Below are positions 43,564 to 51,402 of a DNA stretch of 64,000 bases, one piece after another (position 1 is the stretch's first letter; each line of letters starts with the position of its first letter). Source of the DNA: Nitrospirillum sp034653355 (GTDB lineage: Bacteria > Pseudomonadota > Alphaproteobacteria > Azospirillales > Azospirillaceae); contig NZ_JAYEER010000001.1 in NCBI RefSeq assembly GCF_034653355.1, positions 1,116,001 to 1,180,000 of the forward strand. The letters run 5' to 3'. The notes beneath the pieces were generated by a model. It was not told the DNA's origin. It searched no databases and saw only the letters and a program-made list of their open reading frames with translations. Both the position numbers and the translations under genes were made by a program.

Positions 43564-44134
43564 TGGACAGCGCGATGTCGGCTGCGCCCAGCCGTCCACC
43601 CATCTTGGACCGGGAGTGTGTGTCCAGCATCTTGGCCCCCGCCCGGCGCTGGTGTTGCGCGTGTTGGCGGCGGACGTGACGCGGGCGGCGATGGCCCTGC
43701 GCCAGGCGGGATTGGACTTGCCCCTGGCGCCCAACACCGTCCGCTTGGGCGGCGTGCGCCTCCTGTGGACGGGCCTGGGGGAATGGCTGTTGACCACGCT
43801 GGGGGAACGCCTGCCCGACGGCACGGCGATAGCGGCTGCTCTGGAGGATATCCCCCACCTGCTGGCTGAGGTCACGGACGGCCGCACGGTGGTCACACTG
43901 TCCGGCGACCAGGCCCGGACGGTGTTGGCCAAGGGCTGCGGCCTGGATCTGCACCCCCGCGCGTTCACGACGGGCCAGTGTGCCCAGACGCTGCTGGCCC
44001 GCGTGCCCGTCCTGCTGTTCCAGACATCGGATGAGCCGTGTTTCGAACTGTTCGTCGATCGCAGCCTGGCGGCCTACCTACGGGACTGGATGGCGGGTGC
44101 CGCGGCGGAATTCGATGGGACGGCAGGGGCCTGA
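43556..44134 (+). CDS. soxG: Sarcosine oxidase gamma subunit SoxG
   Basis: A 192-aa subunit with the SoxG pattern RLGGVRLLWTGLGEWLLTT, TVVTLSGDQARTVLAKGC and DLHPRAFTTGQCAQTLLARV. It completes the soxBDAG set in the usual order and overlaps soxA by 8 nt. An MFS gene follows after 43 bp, probably in the same transcript. Confidence 0.9.
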   Translation: MPDGQRDVGCAQPSTHLGPGVCVQHLGPRPALVLRVLAADVTRAAMALRQAGLDLPLAPNTVRLGGVRLLWTGLGEWLLTTLGERLPDGTAIAAALEDIPHLLAEVTDGRTVVTLSGDQARTVLAKGCGLDLHPRAFTTGQCAQTLLARVPVLLFQTSDEPCFELFVDRSLAAYLRDWMAGAAAEFDGTAGA

Positions 44135-44177
44135 GCGCCACCGCCGTACCAGGGTGACGATCTCGGGGGGCAATACG

Positions 44178-45524
44178 ATGGAGGCGACGATCAGCGACAA
44201 TCAATCCAAGGCGCCCGAACCCAGGGCCCCGGGACAGCCGGAGGTCGCATGGCCTTCGGCCGGACGGGCCTGGTGGGCCATGGCGGCGTTGTTCGCCGCG
44301 GCGGTGCTCGCCTATACCGACCGTCAGGTGCTGAGCCTGCTGGTCGATCCCATTCGCCATGACCTGGGGATCGGCGACACGCAGATGGGCCTGCTGCAGG
44401 GGCTGGCGTTCGCCGCCATCTATTCCTTGGCGGGCCTGCCGCTGGGCCGGTTGGCCGACATGGCCTCGCGGCGCTGGATCATCATCGTCGGCGTGCTGAT
44501 CTGGAGTGTGGCCACCTTCCTGTCCGGCTACGCGCAGTCCTTCGGCGCCCTGTTCGCGGCCCGGGTGTGCGTGGGCATCGGCGAGGCGGCGTTGACCCCG
44601 GCCGCCACGGCCATGATCGCCGATTATTTCCCGCCGCAGCGGCGCGGCGCCGCCATCGGCTTCTTCAACATGGGCATGGCCCTGGGCGCCGGCGGGGCCA
44701 TCGCCATCGGCGGGGCGCTGCTGCAGGCGGCCAATGCCGGCCGGTTCGCCGGCGTCCCCGGCCTGGCCGGGGTGGCGCCCTGGCGCGCCGTGCTGCTGAC
44801 GCTGGGCCTGCCGGGCTTGGCGGTCATGGCCTTGCTGCTGGTGACCAAGGATCCGCCGCGGCGGGGCCGGGTGCCGACCGGAGGCCGCATCCTGCCGCTG
44901 CGCGACGTCCTTTCCCTATTCGCTAAGCGCCGCGCCACGCTGCTGCCCCTCTACCTGGGGCTGGCGCTGATCTCGGTGGCCGATTTCGCCGTCCTCAGCT
45001 GGACGCCGGCCCTGCTGTCGCGCCGTTTCGCCCTGTCACCGGGGGAGATCGGCGTGGCGCTGGGCGCCATCACCCTGTTCACCGGCACGGTCGGGACCTT
45101 CGGCGGCGGCTTGTTTTCCGACCGCTTGGCCCGGCGGGGCGGGGCGCGGGCGCGGCTGACCCTGGCGGTCGGCACCTCGGCGGTCTGTGTCGTGGGGGCG
45201 GGCTTGGCCGCCGTGGACAGCGCCGCCGCCATCCTGGTGCTGGCGGCCGTCGTGCTGTTCGCCGGTACCGTCAGCGCCAGTGTCGGCATCACCTCGGTCC
45301 AGGATCTGGTGACCAGCGACATGCGTGGCCTGGCCGCCGCCATCGTTTCCTTCGGCAACATCCTGATCGGCCTGGGGGTGGGCGCCATGCTGACCGCGGC
45401 CCTGACCGACCACCTGTTCCATGATCCGCTGGCGGTGGGCGGTTCGCTGGCCCTGGTGGTCACGCCGGCGGCGGTCCTGGCCGCCTTCGGCTTCTGGCGG
45501 GCGGCGGCGGCCGTGCCCCGATAG
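44178..45524 (+). CDS. MFS transporter (spinster-like)
   Basis: A 448-aa carrier with about 12 membrane helices and MFS motifs (YTDRQVLSLLVDPIRHDLGI at the first loop; GLPLGRLADMASRRWIIIVG as motif A). It resembles the spinster-like carriers often found beside catabolic genes in alphaproteobacteria, and also the second carrier at 47511-48800. Placed after soxG and before an XRE-cupin regulator, it may import an N-methylated amino acid or peptide product (inference). Confidence 0.85.
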   Translation: MEATISDNQSKAPEPRAPGQPEVAWPSAGRAWWAMAALFAAAVLAYTDRQVLSLLVDPIRHDLGIGDTQMGLLQGLAFAAIYSLAGLPLGRLADMASRRWIIIVGVLIWSVATFLSGYAQSFGALFAARVCVGIGEAALTPAATAMIADYFPPQRRGAAIGFFNMGMALGAGGAIAIGGALLQAANAGRFAGVPGLAGVAPWRAVLLTLGLPGLAVMALLLVTKDPPRRGRVPTGGRILPLRDVLSLFAKRRATLLPLYLGLALISVADFAVLSWTPALLSRRFALSPGEIGVALGAITLFTGTVGTFGGGLFSDRLARRGGARARLTLAVGTSAVCVVGAGLAAVDSAAAILVLAAVVLFAGTVSASVGITSVQDLVTSDMRGLAAAIVSFGNILIGLGVGAMLTAALTDHLFHDPLAVGGSLALVVTPAAVLAAFGFWRAAAAVPR

Positions 45525-45547
45525 CGGGCGGTGCGGGGGAGGAAGCG

Positions 45548-46234
45548 GTGAACCAGATGACGGCCCCGCGTGGGAAACTGGGTCCCCTGATCCGGGCCCT
45601 GCGTCTGCGGCGCAACTGGACGCTCCGGCAGATGGGCGAGCGGTGCGGCATCTCGGCCTCCTCCCTGTCCAAGGTGGAGAACGACAAGCTGTCACTCACC
45701 TACGACAAGATCGTGGACCTGGCCCAGAAGCTGGGTATCGGGATCGCCGAATTCTTCGCGGAGGAGGATGAGGTCCAGGACACGCCGGTGACCGGTCGGC
45801 GCAGCATCGTGGCGGACGCGGCGTCGGGCTTCCAGGTGCGGACCGCGAATTACGATTACCGCTATCTCTGCACCGATCTTCGCCACAAGCGGATGATCCC
45901 CATCCTGACCCATATCCGCGCCCGCACTCTCGCGGATTTCGGCGCGCTGGTTCGGCATTCGGGTGAAGAATACCTTTATGTCCTGACCGGTGCCGTCACT
46001 GTCCATACCGAATTCTACCTGCCCGTGACCTTGGACGCCGGCCAGTCGATCTACCTGGACAGCACCATGGCGCACGCCTACACGGCGACGGGCTGCGAGG
46101 AGGCCGTGGCCCTGTGCCTGTGCTCCAGCCCTGATGAGCGCCTGCATGACGAACTGGTCGACACCCACCATCCCGACACCGTGATCACGCCATCCCTGGG
46201 GCCATCCCAGGGACGGCGGGCTGATCAGAAATAG
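45548..46234 (+). CDS. XRE-family regulator with C-terminal cupin domain
   Basis: A 228-aa protein: helix-turn-helix at ~10-65 (LIRALRLRRNWTLRQMGERC, ISASSLSKVENDKLSLTYDK) and a cupin sensor at ~110-200 (RHSGEEYLYVLTGAVTVHTE, DAGQSIYLDSTMAHAYTATG), as in PuuR/SutR-type regulators of amino-acid or amine catabolism. GTG 45548 follows GGAGGAAG closely; ATG 45557 is possible. It ends the sox-MFS operon and overlaps the convergent dehydratase gene by 10 nt. Confidence 0.88.
   Translation: MNQMTAPRGKLGPLIRALRLRRNWTLRQMGERCGISASSLSKVENDKLSLTYDKIVDLAQKLGIGIAEFFAEEDEVQDTPVTGRRSIVADAASGFQVRTANYDYRYLCTDLRHKRMIPILTHIRARTLADFGALVRHSGEEYLYVLTGAVTVHTEFYLPVTLDAGQSIYLDSTMAHAYTATGCEEAVALCLCSSPDERLHDELVDTHHPDTVITPSLGPSQGRRADQK
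46193..46213. terminator. Small hairpin at the convergent gene ends
   Basis: TCCCTGGG and CCCAGGGA (46193-46200 and 46206-46213) with a 5-nt loop lie inside the last codons of the XRE-cupin gene and just beyond the stop of the convergent gene. It may act as a weak shared terminator. Confidence 0.35.
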
Positions 46235-47463
46235 GTCCGGTAGGCGTCCACCACCGTGTAGTCGTCATCGACCACCAGCAGCAGCTGCCACTTGTCCAGC
46301 GTGGTGCAGGGGTGGGACACGCCCAGGCCGACACGGTCGCCCACCTTCAGGTCGGCGCTCGCCGGGACGCGCAGGTAGGCATGCTGGTCATTGACGCCGA
46401 CGATCTCCCACCCCAGCCCGTCCATCGATACCGGGGTGGCGCCGTCACGGGACCGCAGCAGGGGAACCGGCAGGCCCGCATCCGTCCCGAAATCGCGCCG
46501 CCCGGCGGTCAGCAGCGCCAGCCCCGGTTCGGGCCGCGACTGGACGTAGGCCCAGACCTCCAGCGCGCGCTCCAGCCCGGCCGCCATGTCCCGCTTGGCC
46601 CGGAGCGCGTCATGCGCCTTCTGGTAGATGCCGGAGTCCTGGGTTACATAGCAGCCGCTGCGGGTGACGACGCGGGCCTCCAACCCGGCGAACGCCTCCA
46701 GGACCAGATCGTAGTGGATGGACCCGCCGGCGGTCAGGAGGGGCTGCGCCACGCCGAACAGCCCTTCGTCGCGACAGCGCCGGTACACGGTCGCCATGTC
46801 GGCCAGGAATTGGTGCACGGTGGGTTGGCCCAGGGGCGCGGCCACCGGCAGCATGCCCTCGAACCCCTCGACCCCGGCCAAGGCCAGGGCTGGGCCCGCC
46901 TGGTGGACCGCGCGGGCCACGGTCAGGGCCTCATTCACGCCGCGGGCGCCCGTGCGGCCGCCGGTATAGCCCAGTTCCACCAGCACCTGGACGGGCCGTT
47001 CCAATCCCTTCCTCAGGGCCGCCTGGGCCAGCAGCGCCACGCCGGCCGATGAATCCGCCAGGCAGTAGAAATCCAGCCCCGGATCCTGTCGCAGTTCCTC
47101 CATGATGCCTGCCAGTTCAGCCACCCCCACCGGCTGGTTGGCCAGGATGATGCGCGCCGCGCCCCAGCGGCGGCAAACGCGCATCTGCTGGACGGTGGCG
47201 ACGGTGACGCCCCAGGCGCCATCGGCCAGCTGGCGGCGCATGATGGCCGGGCACATCGTCGTCTTGACGTGGGGCGCCAGCAGCGCCTCGGCATCCTTGA
47301 CGAAGGCCTGCATCCAGCGGGAGTTGCGTTCCAGCGCCGGCAGCTTGATGACGGCGGCGGGCAGGGGGATATCCCCACGCAACAGGTTCCATCCCCGGCC
47401 GCCCACCTGCGACAGAAGGGACTGCTGGTGCGGCGGGAAGCCTTTGACCGTGTCGTCCTGCAT
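46225..47463 (-). CDS. D-serine dehydratase-like / alanine-racemase-fold PLP enzyme
   Basis: A 412-aa fold-type III PLP enzyme. The lysine near residue 67 (LLAPHVKTTMCP) should bind PLP, and the C-terminal DSD1-like part has the zinc pair in GLGVSHPCTTLDKW. Relatives are D-threonine aldolase and eukaryotic-type D-serine dehydratase, so it probably deaminates or cleaves a D-hydroxyamino acid. GAGG 5 nt before ATG 47463 supports this start. It follows the MFS gene 47511-48800 in one minus-strand operon. Confidence 0.83.
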   Translation of the reverse strand: MQDDTVKGFPPHQQSLLSQVGGRGWNLLRGDIPLPAAVIKLPALERNSRWMQAFVKDAEALLAPHVKTTMCPAIMRRQLADGAWGVTVATVQQMRVCRRWGAARIILANQPVGVAELAGIMEELRQDPGLDFYCLADSSAGVALLAQAALRKGLERPVQVLVELGYTGGRTGARGVNEALTVARAVHQAGPALALAGVEGFEGMLPVAAPLGQPTVHQFLADMATVYRRCRDEGLFGVAQPLLTAGGSIHYDLVLEAFAGLEARVVTRSGCYVTQDSGIYQKAHDALRAKRDMAAGLERALEVWAYVQSRPEPGLALLTAGRRDFGTDAGLPVPLLRSRDGATPVSMDGLGWEIVGVNDQHAYLRVPASADLKVGDRVGLGVSHPCTTLDKWQLLLVVDDDYTVVDAYRTYF

Positions 47464-47510
47464 CACATCCTCAAGCACTCTCGTTCTCCCCGTGTTTTGC
47501 ATGAAGGATT

Positions 47511-48800
47511 TCAGCGCCGCGCGGCGGCGCGGGCGCGCGTGAACAGCGCCAGTCCGGCGACGGCGGCCGGCAGCGCGACCGTGACGATGGCCCAGCCCAC
47601 CGCCGCCGCGTCGCCGTAGACATGCTCCGTCACCAGGGCGACCAAGCTGGGACCTAGCCCCAGGCCCAGGGCCATGTTGAAGAAGGACGTCAGAGACATG
47701 CCCACGCCGCGCAGTTCGTTGGGCAGCAGTTCCTGCAGGGCGGCGACCCCGGCGATGCCGATGATGGTGGTGCCCAGCATCCAGATGGTGAAGCCGGTGA
47801 CGGCCAGGGGGGCGGTGCCGGGCAACAGCAGCAGGACCCCGGGCAGGGTGCACGCCGCCCCGGCCATGGCGAGCGCCAGCCGTGCCGGCAGGCCCCCCCG
47901 GCGTTCGGCCCAATCCGAGGCGACGCCCGTGGCGATGGAGCCGATGACGCCTGTGACGGCGACGATGGTCCCCATCATGCCGCCGATCTCGGCCGAGCCC
48001 AGGCCGTAGCGCCGGGACAGCAAGGTCGGGACCCAGGCGAACATGGCGAAATCACCGATGGAGACGATGCCCATGCCCAGGTACAGCGGGCCCAGCCGGG
48101 CCCGGTCGGCCAGGAAATGCCGCGCGCCCGCGCGTAGGCTGCCCTTCCCGGCGGCACCCTGTCGGGCCGGTTCCCGTATCGTTGCCACCAGGGCCAGGAT
48201 CAGGATGCCGGGCAGCCCGGCCAGCAACAGCACCAGCCGCCAGGAGGACAGGGCACCCAGGACGGGCAGGCTGGCGAACCAGCCCCCTTCCGCCGCGCTC
48301 AACAGCACGCCGCCAATGGTGATGGCCGCGCCGGTGCCGATGACGCAACTCATCAGGAAGGTGCCCATCGCCGTCGCCCGGCGGGCGGGCGGAACGGAAT
48401 CGGCGATCAGGGAGATGACGGCGGGGGCCAGGGCCGCCTCACCGATGCCCACGCACAGCCGGGCGGCGAACAGGCCCCAGAAGGTGGGGCTGAAGGCGCA
48501 GGCGATGGTGCCCAGGCTCCACGTCGCCACACCCGCCAGGACCAGGTTGCGGCGATTCCCGCGGTCCGCCAGACGGCCCAGGACCAGCCCGGCGAAGACG
48601 TACAGCAAGGCGAAGGCGGGGCCCTGCAGGTAGCTGACCTGCAGGTCGGTGATCCTCAGATCGCGGCGGATGGGATCCACCAGTTGGTTGAGGATCAGGC
48701 GGTCGGTGTAGGAAACGATGGCCGCCAACGAGAACACGGCGACGCCCCACCACGCCTGGGCGTCGGGGGGATAGGATGTCCGGTCCGCGCCTGAGGCCAT
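47511..48800 (-). CDS. MFS transporter (spinster-like), second copy
   Basis: A 429-aa carrier with about 12 helices, clearly related to the one at 44178 (YTDRLILNQLVDPIRRDLRI; AGLVLGRLADRGNRRNLVLA). It is followed by the D-amino-acid enzyme and is divergent from an MlrC-family gene. It could import D-amino acids or small peptides, or play the part that MlrD is proposed to have in microcystin clusters (inference). Confidence 0.85.
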   Translation of the reverse strand: MASGADRTSYPPDAQAWWGVAVFSLAAIVSYTDRLILNQLVDPIRRDLRITDLQVSYLQGPAFALLYVFAGLVLGRLADRGNRRNLVLAGVATWSLGTIACAFSPTFWGLFAARLCVGIGEAALAPAVISLIADSVPPARRATAMGTFLMSCVIGTGAAITIGGVLLSAAEGGWFASLPVLGALSSWRLVLLLAGLPGILILALVATIREPARQGAAGKGSLRAGARHFLADRARLGPLYLGMGIVSIGDFAMFAWVPTLLSRRYGLGSAEIGGMMGTIVAVTGVIGSIATGVASDWAERRGGLPARLALAMAGAACTLPGVLLLLPGTAPLAVTGFTIWMLGTTIIGIAGVAALQELLPNELRGVGMSLTSFFNMALGLGLGPSLVALVTEHVYGDAAAVGWAIVTVALPAAVAGLALFTRARAAARR

Positions 48801-48809
48801 TCTTGAAAA

Positions 48810-48861
48810 TCTCCATATGGAAAGAATTGGCTATAGGTATAATATTCTCCATATAGAGAAT
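48810..48861. promoter_or_regulatory. Paired CTCCATAT palindromes in the MFS-mlrC divergent promoter
   Basis: TCTCCATATGGAAAGA at 48810-48825 and ATTCTCCATATAGAGAAT at 48844-48861 share the core TCTCCATAT and are near-symmetric. A consensus-like TATAAT at 48838-48843 lies between them, reading toward the MlrC gene. Binding of one regulator could switch both directions. The regulator is unknown. Confidence 0.45.
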
Positions 48862-48883
48862 TAGAAAGCGGGAGTGTCGGGGA

Positions 48884-50341
48884 ATGCGGATTTTCATCGC
48901 CGGCTTGATGACGGAGACCAACACCTTCGCGCCTTTTCCCACCGGCCGGCGGGCGTTCGAGGAAGGCGGGCTCTATCATGAGAACGCCAGTAGCGCCGCC
49001 GAGGGCGCGCCCAACCTGATCGCCCGGCTGTTCCGCGACCGGGCTACGGCTGACGGGCATGAGGTGGTTGAGGGGCTGTCGGCCTTCGCCCAGCCGGGCG
49101 GCCGCACGGTGCAGTCCGTCTACGAGGCGTTCCGGGAGGAAATCCTGCAGGCGCTGCGTGCCCAGGGGCCATTCGATGTCGTCCTGCTGGCGCTGCACGG
49201 CGCCATGGTGGCGACGGAGTGCGACGACTGCGAAGGCGACCTGCTCCGCCACGTGCGCGGCGTGGTGGGGGACCGCACGGTGATCGGGGTGGAACTCGAT
49301 CCCCATTGCCATCTGACGGACGCCATGGTCCGCCTGGCCGACGCCATCGTCATCATGAAGGAGTACCCGCACGTCGACTATCTGGCGCGGGCGGCTGAAC
49401 TGTATCGCCTCTGCGTCGACGCGGCGGCGGGCGCGGTGCGTCCGGTTTCCGCCGTCTTCGACTGCCGCATGGTGGGCTTCTACCCCACGACCACCGACTG
49501 CATGGCCGGCGTCCTGCGGCTGATGTGGGCGGCGGAGGCGCGGCCCGGTGTTTTGTCCGTCAGTTTCGCGCACGGTTTCCCCTGGGCCGACGTGGCCGAT
49601 GTCGGGTCCAAGATGCTGGTGGTGGCGGACGGCGACCGCACGTTGGCGGAAACTGTGGCGGGGGAGTTGGGGCGAGAGGTGGTCCGCTTGCGCGAGGCGC
49701 TGATGCCCCGTTTCCCCACCATCGACGCGGCCCTGGACCTGGCCGTGGCCACCCCCGGCCGCATCGTCCTGGCGGACACCGCCGACAACGCCGGCGGCGG
49801 TGCCGCCAGCGACAATTCGGCCCTGCTGCTGGCCTTGCTGGAACAGCGGCTGCGAGGCGTGGTGTTGGGCGCCTTCTGGGACCCCACGCTGGCCCGCGTC
49901 TGCGCCGAGGCCGGGGAGGGGGCCAGCCTGCCCATCCGGCTGGGGGGCAAGCACGGGCCGGCGTCGGGCCAGCCGGTGGACCTGACCGTGACCGTCCGCG
50001 CGATCCGCGAGGACTTCGAGCAGGCCGGGCTGGGGGCCGGCACCCGCCAGCCCATGGGCCTGACCGTGTGGGTGGAGGCGGAGGGCATCGACCTGGTGAT
50101 CAATTCCGTCCGCACCCAGGTCTTTTCGCCCGACGCCTTCACCGGGCTGGGCATCGACCTGGATGCCAAGCGCTTCATCATCGTGAAGTCCAGCCAACAT
50201 TTCCAAGCCCTGTTCGCCCCCATCGCCGACCGCGTCATCCAGGTGGCGACGCCGGGTGCCCTGGGCATGGATTTCGCGGCGCTGCCCTATACCAAGCGCG
50301 ACCCCAACTACTTCCCCCGCGTCGCCGACCCCTTCGCCTGA
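48884..50341 (+). CDS. MlrC-family (M81) metallopeptidase, copy 1
   Basis: A 485-aa protein of the M81 family, named for microcystinase C. It starts MRIFIAGLMTETNTFAPFPT; metal-ligand candidates appear in VELDPHCHLTD (Asp-x-His) and KEYPHVDY, and LADTADNAGGGAASDN and VIQVATPGALGMDFAALPYT are typical of the C-terminal half. MlrC cleaves linear peptide products at the Adda residue; many homologues have other unknown amide substrates. It stands alone on the plus strand, divergent from MFS-dehydratase and convergent with the dipeptidase gene. Confidence 0.87.
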   Translation: MRIFIAGLMTETNTFAPFPTGRRAFEEGGLYHENASSAAEGAPNLIARLFRDRATADGHEVVEGLSAFAQPGGRTVQSVYEAFREEILQALRAQGPFDVVLLALHGAMVATECDDCEGDLLRHVRGVVGDRTVIGVELDPHCHLTDAMVRLADAIVIMKEYPHVDYLARAAELYRLCVDAAAGAVRPVSAVFDCRMVGFYPTTTDCMAGVLRLMWAAEARPGVLSVSFAHGFPWADVADVGSKMLVVADGDRTLAETVAGELGREVVRLREALMPRFPTIDAALDLAVATPGRIVLADTADNAGGGAASDNSALLLALLEQRLRGVVLGAFWDPTLARVCAEAGEGASLPIRLGGKHGPASGQPVDLTVTVRAIREDFEQAGLGAGTRQPMGLTVWVEAEGIDLVINSVRTQVFSPDAFTGLGIDLDAKRFIIVKSSQHFQALFAPIADRVIQVATPGALGMDFAALPYTKRDPNYFPRVADPFA

Positions 50342-50358
50342 GGCCGGCGCGGGCCCGT

Positions 50359-51381
50359 CTATTTCCAGACCGACCGCGCCACCCGGACCCAGTTGAGCCC
50401 CAGGATCGCGCGCACGTCGTCCTCGGAATAGCCGCGTCGTAGCAGGCCGTCGGTGATCTCCGGCAGCTGTTCCGGCTGGGCCACGTTGATGACCAGGTTG
50501 TAGGCGCCGTCGGGATATGTGGCGGCCGACTTCCTGACCTCCGCCATCAGGCTGTCCATGTCGTAGACCCAGTCCAGGCCGATGGCGACATGGGCCGGTC
50601 CGACGCGCTGCACCAGATAGTCCACGTGCTGCAGGTAGCGCTCGGTGGAGGCGTCATTGCCGCCCAGGAACACACCGATGCCGTTGACGCCGATGACCCC
50701 GCCCGTGCGGGCGCAGGCGTCGATCTGGTCATCCGTGATGTTGCGCGGATGGTCGTGCAGGGCTTTGGCGTTGGAATGCGAGAAGATGACCGGCGCCGTG
50801 CTGTGTTCCAGCGTCTCCATCGCCGTGCGATAGCCGGTGTGGGAGCAGTCGACCATCATGCCAACCCGGTTCATCTCCTGGATCAGGGCCACGCCAAACC
50901 GACTGAGCCCGCCGTCGGTGCGTTCATGACAACCGTCGCCCACGTGGTTTTTCTGGTTGTAGGCCATCAGCGCGTGGCGGACGCCCAGCTTGTAATAGAT
51001 TTCCACCAGCCCGACGTCGCGGGCGAAGGCGTTGGTGCCCTGGAAATGGAAATTGACGCCCAGCAGCCCCGCCGCCTTGGCCGCCAGGATGTCGTCCACC
51101 GTCTCGCACAGCCGGAAGCGGCTGGGGTCGGAGAGGAAGTAGGCGCGTTCCTGGCCAAGGATCTCGATGGTCTGCGCCACGGAATGGCCGTCCGTGGCCA
51201 CGGTGACGGAAACGAAGTCGGCACCGGCGCCGATATGGTGCGCCAGCGCCTGGGCCTTCAGCTCGGCACGGCCGAAGCCCGACCAGGGCACGGTGTTGTC
51301 CCAGACCAGGGCGTCGGCGTGCAGGGCGGCGGCGGCTGGCGACAAGCCCCAGCGGGCCGTGGCGTTGTCGGTGGCGGGCAT
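50359..51381 (-). CDS. M19-family (renal-dipeptidase-like) membrane dipeptidase homologue
   Basis: A 340-aa TIM-barrel protein with M19 hallmarks: DCSHTGYRTAMETLEHS, VIFSHSNAKALHDHPRNITD, HVAIGLDWVYDMD and the C-terminal DVRAILGLNWVRVARSVW. M19 enzymes cleave dipeptides, often with a D-residue at the C-terminal side. The first metal motif usually reads His-x-Asp; here the corresponding stretch is ALVWDNTVPW with no His, so metal binding may be altered. GGAGG precedes the ATG. Last gene of the receptor-hydrolase-MlrC operon. Confidence 0.85.
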   Translation of the reverse strand: MPATDNATARWGLSPAAAALHADALVWDNTVPWSGFGRAELKAQALAHHIGAGADFVSVTVATDGHSVAQTIEILGQERAYFLSDPSRFRLCETVDDILAAKAAGLLGVNFHFQGTNAFARDVGLVEIYYKLGVRHALMAYNQKNHVGDGCHERTDGGLSRFGVALIQEMNRVGMMVDCSHTGYRTAMETLEHSTAPVIFSHSNAKALHDHPRNITDDQIDACARTGGVIGVNGIGVFLGGNDASTERYLQHVDYLVQRVGPAHVAIGLDWVYDMDSLMAEVRKSAATYPDGAYNLVINVAQPEQLPEITDGLLRRGYSEDDVRAILGLNWVRVARSVWK

Positions 51382-51402
51382 TTTTCCTCCAGGATGTTGT
51401 TC

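Noticed and set aside
37307..46234. Creatinine/creatine pathway feeding sarcosine and urea to this region
   Set aside because: Attractive because urea and sarcosine genes are both present, but no creatininase or creatinase is encoded in the window. M81 MlrC proteins are a different family from creatininase.
46225..47913. Longer 562-codon version of the D-serine-dehydratase-like gene
   Set aside because: The first 150 codons are Gly/Arg/His-rich and overlap the MFS gene in another frame. Family similarity begins at ATG 47463, which has a ribosome site.
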